A stretch of 64,000 nt of DNA from Pseudomonas sp. ANT_H12B (GTDB lineage Bacteria > Pseudomonadota > Gammaproteobacteria > Pseudomonadales > Pseudomonadaceae), in the NCBI RefSeq assembly GCF_008369325.1, contig NZ_VOBI01000022.1, positions 1 to 64,000 of the forward strand. The letters run 5' to 3'. The translations under genes were made by a program, and so were the position numbers. A model generated the notes under the pieces. The model searched no databases and was not told the origin of the DNA. It saw only the letters and a program-made list of their open reading frames with translations. Below, one piece after another: positions 59,946 through 64,000 of the stretch (its first letter is position 1; each line of letters starts with the position of its first letter).

Positions 59946-59968
59946 ACACCTCCAAGGAAGAACGAACC

Positions 59969-60196
59969 ATGATCAGAAAGGCCGTTATCGTTTTCAGCGG
60001 CGGACAAGATTCGACCACCTGCTTGATTCACGCATTGCCGATGTACGATGAAATTCTCTGCATTACGTTTGATTATGGCCAGCGCCATCGTGCGGAAATC
60101 GAAGTGGCGCAACAGCTTTCAAAACAGCTTGGCGTGAAGATTCACAAAGTATTAGATACTTCTCCGTGCAAAAGGGATGAAAATATTTCTGGATAA
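59969..60196 (+). pseudogene. queC: 5' fragment of queC (7-cyano-7-deazaguanine synthase)
   Basis: A 75-residue product whose first 63 residues are QueC: KAVIVFSGGQDSTTCL (the PP-loop SGGxDS), MYDEILCITFDYGQRHRAE and LGVKIHKVLD. Full QueC is about 230 residues. After KVLD the sequence changes to unrelated text (TSPCKRDENISG) and stops; the Cys-rich zinc site near the C-terminus is gone. The kept part resembles the E. coli-type QueC more than the usual Pseudomonas housekeeping one, judged by the SGGQDSTTC motif. The leader and ribosome binding site (AAGGAAG) are intact, so a short protein could still be made, but preQ0 synthesis is not possible. Confidence 0.85.
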
Positions 60197-60260
60197 CAAA
60201 GCTGATGTCATGAATAGTTTAAAAATAAAGCTAAACCTACAATAGGCAGCATAATCATGA

Positions 60261-60278
60261 GGGGTGATTTTTAACCCC
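60261..60278 (-). terminator. Possible hairpin between convergent queC fragment and transporter
   Basis: GGGGT, then an A/T-rich loop, then ACCCC, between two convergent genes. A T-run lies inside the loop rather than after the stem, so terminator function is uncertain. Confidence 0.35.
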
Positions 60279-60285
60279 CCTTGTC

Positions 60286-61164
60286 TCATGCCGCTTGCCT
60301 GTCTGGCATGCACTTTTGAAATAATGATCTTGCCCCGTATGCGGGCAAAATATTAAAAATAGCAAAAAGCATTTTTATAACTATCTGAATATAGACAATA
60401 TTAAGTATGTCGCTATTTTGCATGGAGCCGTAAAATGCAATAAAGCAAAAAATAAAGCTGTCTATTATCACCGCAAAGAAAGTGCTGAAAAATACTCGAA
60501 GAAATAGAAATCTGGAGTTCGTGAGTTTTTTTATTCTGCAAAGAAGATACGAGTTCACGTATTCAGAAATTAGAAATGATACGGAGGAGGCTACTAAGAT
60601 AGATGATACATGGCCAATAACCTCGTTATAGGATACATCAAGTTTCCAGCCAGGTAGCCCCGGTAAGTAAGTCGATGCACCAAGCAAAACCATAATAAAT
60701 GTGTTGCATGAAAATACAAGAAGGATGGCTTTTTTAGCCAGTCTAAGTCCGTAAAACTCATTTAATAAATCAACGATTAAAAATGTCAGTGGGTACAGAA
60801 AAACTCCCGGTGTAACGGTAATGTCAAATTGTTCTAAATAAACGGGTTTTGCTGCACCAATATTTGCAAAAATGTAAAGCGTAAAAAGTAGAAGGTTTAG
60901 TGCGACGTATATGGCCCATGATTTTTCATGGCGGTCAGTCATTTCGTATGCTGTCAACGCAGTCCCGCGCGAATAGAATTTTCTATATATATCTTTTATT
61001 TCTGCTTTGTTTAAATTGTCTAGTATGTCGCTTTTTATGAGCTTGCCTAGATTTACCTTGATGATTTTTCCCGTGGAAATAATCATGATTACCGCAAGCT
61101 CTTTGCTGTTTTCAAATCCTAATAACTTGTACTTGCTGTTTTCGATTGCGCTGTTATCAACCAT
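60286..61164 (-). CDS. YhhQ/VUT-type queuosine-precursor transporter with N-terminal extension
   Basis: A 292-residue protein. The C-terminal 210 residues are a queuosine-precursor transporter (DUF165/VUT, YhhQ-like): six hydrophobic helices and the family motif FLYPLTFLIVDLLNEFYGLRLAKKAI, then YVNSYLLCRIK and RVFFSTFFAVIIDSFIF. YhhQ-like proteins import preQ0 or preQ1. The first 80 residues are soluble and extra compared with YhhQ (about 220 residues): ELAVIMIISTGKIIKVNLGK and LNKAEIKDIYRKFYSRG, a small beta-rich domain I do not recognise. Its start overlaps the stop of the XRE gene by eight bases, so it is the second gene of a coupled operon. It is AT-rich and lies beside a broken queC, which suggests a switch from synthesis to salvage. 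Confidence 0.85.
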   Translation of the reverse strand: MVDNSAIENSKYKLLGFENSKELAVIMIISTGKIIKVNLGKLIKSDILDNLNKAEIKDIYRKFYSRGTALTAYEMTDRHEKSWAIYVALNLLLFTLYIFANIGAAKPVYLEQFDITVTPGVFLYPLTFLIVDLLNEFYGLRLAKKAILLVFSCNTFIMVLLGASTYLPGLPGWKLDVSYNEVIGHVSSILVASSVSFLISEYVNSYLLCRIKKLTNSRFLFLRVFFSTFFAVIIDSFIFCFIAFYGSMQNSDILNIVYIQIVIKMLFAIFNILPAYGARSLFQKCMPDRQAA

Positions 61165-61753
61165 TAAACCTTTCCTCTATAACTTCTCCCACGGTATAAA
61201 TGACATCAGAATCAAGAAAATTTTCATTGATTATAAATAATTTTCTTGTGCTTTTGTCGTACATGAGTTTTTCTCTATCATTATTTGAGACGCCTTTTTT
61301 TATTATCAACAAGTCGCCAGGTCCATTGGCGCCACTGATTTCGCTTTCCAGAAGTACACCGATTAAATTGCACGCTGCACCAAAATAATATGTCAGGGGA
61401 TGAAGTGTGGCTAGCTCGCCAATTCTTTTATCTAGATTCTGAATTAGCAAACTCTCTTTGATTATAGGAACTGCCGCTGGATTCATGTTTCCTTGCAAGG
61501 AAACGCTGTTTTCAATAAATTCTTTCTCCTCAAAATCTACGCTCTCTATTTCTTTGTACGATACGCCAAAAAAGTTAGAGATCTTGCGAATTGTGGACTG
61601 TTGAACATTTACAACCTTTCCCTCCAGTATGTTGTATATCGTGGTTCTGGTTAATCCAGTGGAGTTACATAAAGATAGCTGCGTCTCTCCTCTACTTTTT
61701 ATTAAGTATTTAATGTTGTTCTTTAGGTTTTCTGTTTTTTCTTTTCTATACAT
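61157..61753 (-). CDS. XRE-family regulator coupled to the transporter
   Basis: A 198-residue regulator. A Cro/CI-type helix-turn-helix fills residues about 8-60 (LKNNIKYLIKSRGETQLSLCNSTGLTRTTIYNILEGKVVNVQQSTIRKISNFFGV). The C-terminal part (PLTYYFGAACNLIGVLL ... LLIIKKGVSN) is a small ligand- or protein-binding domain of unknown type. ATG 61753 is chosen because the HTH begins soon after; an upstream ATG at 61783 would add MQQTNKWGFS. It overlaps the transporter gene by eight bases and probably controls this operon, perhaps in response to a queuosine precursor (inferred). Confidence 0.85.
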   Translation of the reverse strand: MYRKEKTENLKNNIKYLIKSRGETQLSLCNSTGLTRTTIYNILEGKVVNVQQSTIRKISNFFGVSYKEIESVDFEEKEFIENSVSLQGNMNPAAVPIIKESLLIQNLDKRIGELATLHPLTYYFGAACNLIGVLLESEISGANGPGDLLIIKKGVSNNDREKLMYDKSTRKLFIINENFLDSDVIYTVGEVIEERFNG

Positions 61754-61783
61754 TGAAAAACCCCATTTGTTTGTTTGCTGCAA

Positions 61784-62209
61784 AAAATCTTGTTATCTCA
61801 ACGAATTAATCATGTCGATACTATTTTTGGAAATTCCGAATCCTGCATGCATGAATTATGTGCAAAATAATGTCGCAAGCACGCTGGCAAACGTTAAATA
61901 ATGTTTCCTCGTGGGGCGTGCGAGCAATATCAGCGAATTTTCTTACAGAAATGAGGAAGTAATAATTGTTTTATGTGCGGCACAGTTTGCAATGGGAAAT
62001 CTCCTCTATTTTTTTTTATCGAATCTCGCGAAATGTGCAAATATTAACCACTTATAATCATTTTTTTACACAGATGTTCACTTGTTTGATTAACAAAGTT
62101 AAATTTATTATTAATGTTTTTACCTCTCTAATAACACGCGTACAGTAAGCAGCGTTGTCCCGGCTAGCAGTGTGGGACTTGTATTTTTTAACTTGCAAGG
62201 AGCTCTGTT
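61784..62209. other. AT-rich intergenic stretch
   Basis: About 425 bases with no gene I can support; small frames at 61629-61901 and 61966-62148 lack ribosome binding sites and look random. A hairpin GTCCC...GGGAC at 62157-62178 followed by a T-run (62183-62188) lies just upstream of the DUF6124 gene and may attenuate it. Confidence 0.45.
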
Positions 62210-62596
62210 ATGAAAACATCCGCCATCAAATCCGCGGAATCACCAAACGATTCCCCCAACGACACCGTCGATTCACCCCATCCCTCCAAAATCACCGAAC
62301 ATCTCGTCAGCGTCCCCTTACGCAATCCCACTCGTCCCGAACCTGCCAACCATTTCTTCGCCGTCGTTCCGGATGTCAATACGGAATCCCTGCTCTGTCA
62401 GGCCTCTGAAACGCTTGCTTCCCTCAGTGTCATGGCCACCGATCTCGCCCGTGAATTGGAAGGCCCGCGTCGCCATGTCATTTTGGCTATTCAGCAACTG
62501 TCCGCGCTGGGCGAACTGCTGGTCAATCGAGCGCTGGACAACCTGGAGCCGCCCCGGGGATCGTCTGAAGGTCGTCCAACTGCCAACGCTGAATAA
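62210..62596 (+). CDS. DUF6124-type small protein, second copy
   Basis: A 128-residue paralogue of the product at 25463-25816. The N-terminal half is disordered and rich in Ser, Pro, Asn and Asp (SAESPNDSPNDTVDSPHPSK). The C-terminal half has the shared pattern VNTESLLCQASETLASLSVMATDLARELEGPRRHVILAIQQLSALGELLVNRALDN. AAGGAG precedes the ATG at good spacing. GC content returns to normal here, so the AT-rich block ends just upstream. Confidence 0.8.
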   Translation: MKTSAIKSAESPNDSPNDTVDSPHPSKITEHLVSVPLRNPTRPEPANHFFAVVPDVNTESLLCQASETLASLSVMATDLARELEGPRRHVILAIQQLSALGELLVNRALDNLEPPRGSSEGRPTANAE

Positions 62597-62629
62597 TCGT
62601 GTGCCTTTCCCCAACGGAGGTTTTTCATC

Positions 62630-62884
62630 ATGGATCGATACATGCCTGTCACCGGCATCGACTGCAACGTCCCATCATTGCTGATCGACACCGAAGCACC
62701 ACTGGATGTGCTGCATGAAACCGCGGCCTATCGCATTCGTACTGCAACGCAACTGCTGGAGAGTTTTGCGTTTGGCGAGGGTGTCCACAGTGAGCTGGCG
62801 CGGGTGTTGGTGACCTCACTGCGCGATGGCTGTGATTTGATGGATGTCGTAGGGCGACGACTGCAGTTGCTGGTTTCAACGTAG
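62630..62884 (+). CDS. DUF3077-like small protein
   Basis: An 84-residue protein, 33 bases after the DUF6124 gene and probably co-transcribed with it; ACGGAGG precedes the ATG. The helical C-terminal part (ALDVLHETAAYRIRTATQLLE-like start, then LARVLVTSLRDGCDLMDVVGRRLQLL) fits the DUF3077 group that often accompanies DUF6124 genes in Pseudomonas. Function unknown. A terminator follows directly. Confidence 0.75.
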   Translation: MDRYMPVTGIDCNVPSLLIDTEAPLDVLHETAAYRIRTATQLLESFAFGEGVHSELARVLVTSLRDGCDLMDVVGRRLQLLVST

Positions 62885-62890
62885 AAAAAA

Positions 62891-62912
62891 GGCGCCTTTT
62901 GGCGCCCCTTTT
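62891..62912 (+). terminator. Intrinsic terminator of the DUF6124-DUF3077 pair
   Basis: GGCGCC, TTTT, GGCGCC followed by CCTTTTC, seven bases after the stop at 62884, with an A-run before it. It can serve both strands. Confidence 0.7.
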
Positions 62913-62983
62913 CAAACAGGTCGGCTTTTCATTTTCCTGTAGTCGTCTGGGGCTCTCGCTGTGGCACATGGACGGGGTGTCGG

Positions 62984-63919
62984 TTATTGGTTGGCGAATT
63001 TCACGCTGGCCACCTTCACCCCATCCTGCCCATCCCGACTGCTAACCCCCTCCAACCAAGCCTCCAGCACCGCCGGATTAGCCTTCAGCCATGCCTTGGC
63101 CGCCGCTCGCGGTTTCTGATTCTGGTTCAATACCGCATCCATCAACTGGTTCTCCATGGCCAACGTGAACTCCATGTTCTGCAGCAATTTGCCGACATTG
63201 CTGCACTCCTTCAGGTAGTCCTTGCGCACATTGGTGTAAACCGTGGCCTGGCCGAAATTCGGCCCGAAAAAATCGTCGCCACCACTCAGGTACTTCATTT
63301 TGTTGCGGGTGTTCATCGGGTGCGGTTCCCAGCCGAGGAACACCATCCATTCGTTCTTGCGCGTGGCGCGTTTGAGTTGCGAGAGCATTGCTGCTTCGCT
63401 GGATTCGACGATTTTGAAATCCTTCAGGCCGAAGGCGTCCTTGTCGATCATGCTCTGGATCAGGCGGTTGCCGTCGTTACCCGGCTCGATGCCGTAGAGC
63501 TGGCCGCGAAGTTTGTCCTTGAATTTTGCGATGTCGGCAAAGTCGTGCAGCCCTGCGTCATACACGTAATCGGGCACCGCCAACGTGTACTTGGCGCCAT
63601 GCAGATTGGCGCGCACGGTTTCTACGGTGCCGGCGTCGCGGTAAGGCTTGATGTCGTTTTCGGTGGTGGGCATCCAGTTGCCAAGGAACACGTCAAGCTC
63701 TTTGCCGGACGATAGCGCGCGGTAGGTCACGGGAATCGACAGCAGGGTGGTTTTGGTTTTGTAGCCGAGGGACTCCAGTACCTCGCTGGCGATGGCTGTG
63801 GTGACGGTGATGTCGGTCCAGCCGACATCGGAAAAACGCACCGTGGCGCAGGATTGCGGTTCTGCGGCCAAGGCCTGCAACGGTAGGCTGAGGGATGCAA
63901 GCAAGAGCAAGGCTTTCAT
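62984..63919 (-). CDS. Choline/betaine-type ABC transporter substrate-binding protein
   Basis: A 311-residue periplasmic protein with a clear signal peptide (MKALLLLASLSLPLQALAAE). It belongs to the OpuAC family of quaternary-amine binding proteins: VRFSDVGWTDITVTTAIASEVLESLGY, LDVFLGNWMPTTENDIKPY and WMVFLGWEPHPMN contain the Trp/Asp/Asn residues typical of the ChoX/CaiX choline- and carnitine-binding group. The matching permease and ATPase genes are not in the window and may lie beyond 64000, or it may be an orphan binding protein that shares a transporter. Confidence 0.9.
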   Translation of the reverse strand: MKALLLLASLSLPLQALAAEPQSCATVRFSDVGWTDITVTTAIASEVLESLGYKTKTTLLSIPVTYRALSSGKELDVFLGNWMPTTENDIKPYRDAGTVETVRANLHGAKYTLAVPDYVYDAGLHDFADIAKFKDKLRGQLYGIEPGNDGNRLIQSMIDKDAFGLKDFKIVESSEAAMLSQLKRATRKNEWMVFLGWEPHPMNTRNKMKYLSGGDDFFGPNFGQATVYTNVRKDYLKECSNVGKLLQNMEFTLAMENQLMDAVLNQNQKPRAAAKAWLKANPAVLEAWLEGVSSRDGQDGVKVASVKFANQ

Positions 63920-64000
63920 GGGATCAACTCCTCAAAGGTAAACGTCAGCAGCGGTTTGGGGTGTTCAGGATCTTGTTGTTATGGATGGAGCAAAAAACCT
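63920..64000. other. Upstream region of the binding-protein gene
   Basis: Contains the ribosome binding site (GAGGAG read on the minus strand) just before the start at 63919. Nothing else can be supported in the last 80 bases. Confidence 0.5.

Noticed and set aside
59903..59968. Upstream extension of the queC fragment
   Set aside because: QueC proteins begin at the MxRKAVVVFSGG region; the extension covers a leader hairpin and the ribosome binding site lies at 59955-59962.
59700..59968. preQ1 riboswitch upstream of queC
   Set aside because: I looked for the preQ1 aptamer pattern (short stem with A-rich pairing tail) and found only a GC hairpin, so I do not call one.
61966..62148. 60-codon frame in the AT-rich intergenic region
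   Set aside because: Composition is that of random AT-rich sequence and no ribosome binding site precedes it.

Overview
The window reads as chromosome of a fluorescent Pseudomonas (P. fluorescens group). It carries most of a pyoverdine siderophore locus in the gene order known from that genus, has high-GC coding sequence, and is peppered with REP/REPIN-type repeats ending in GTGGGAGCGAGCCTGCTCGC, which are typical of that group.

Positions 1-24000: a type II thioesterase and two giant non-ribosomal peptide synthetases (C-A-T-E-C-A-T-C-A-T and C-A-T-E-C-A-T-C-A-T-TE). Manual reading of the specificity residues suggests D-Ala-like, Lys and Thr for the first, and D-Ser plus two hydroxyornithine-type residues, released by the terminal TE, for the second. 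Positions 24000-43000 hold the rest of the locus: an esterase, a DUF6124 gene, the receptor fpvA, the exporter pvdE, the periplasmic maturation enzymes pvdO, pvdN, pvdM and pvdP, the efflux system pvdR-pvdT-opmQ, the ECF sigma factor fpvI and the ornithine hydroxylase pvdA. Seven matches to the PvdS 'iron-starvation box' (TAAAT-N16-CGT) sit upstream of these units; five are perfect. Together the genes hydroxylate ornithine (PvdA), assemble the peptide (NRPS), export it to the periplasm (PvdE), mature the chromophore (PvdM/N/O/P), secrete or recycle the product (PvdRT-OpmQ) and re-import and sense the ferric form (FpvA/FpvI). pvdF and fpvR are absent from the places they occupy in P. aeruginosa PAO1.

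Positions 43000-57000: a decayed mgtA fragment, a receiver-like protein without its phospho-acceptor Asp, an EvgA/BvgA-type regulator with a BvgS-type hybrid kinase, dkgB, a LysR regulator divergent from a pirin and a YcaC-type hydrolase, an MscS channel fused to a cyclic-nucleotide-binding domain, a carboxymuconolactone decarboxylase-like protein, and an EmrAB-type drug efflux pair.

Positions 57100-62200 are visibly AT-richer and look foreign. On the minus strand I find a 33-residue peptide gene with a good ribosome binding site, then a 16-bp stem-loop, then a 307-residue protein whose C-terminus has the metal-ligand pattern of M29 aminopeptidases/NicX dioxygenases. Divergent from these is a single-chain phenylalanyl-tRNA-synthetase-like ligase (PheS-like core plus FDX-ACB domain). 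This looks like an undescribed peptide-based biosynthetic cassette and is the main discovery candidate. Beside it are a 5' fragment of an E. coli-type queC and an operon of an XRE regulator overlapping a YhhQ/VUT-type queuosine-precursor transporter.

Positions 62200-64000: a second DUF6124 gene, a DUF3077-like gene, and a choline/betaine-type ABC substrate-binding protein. I saw no rRNA, tRNA, CRISPR array or complete insertion sequence.
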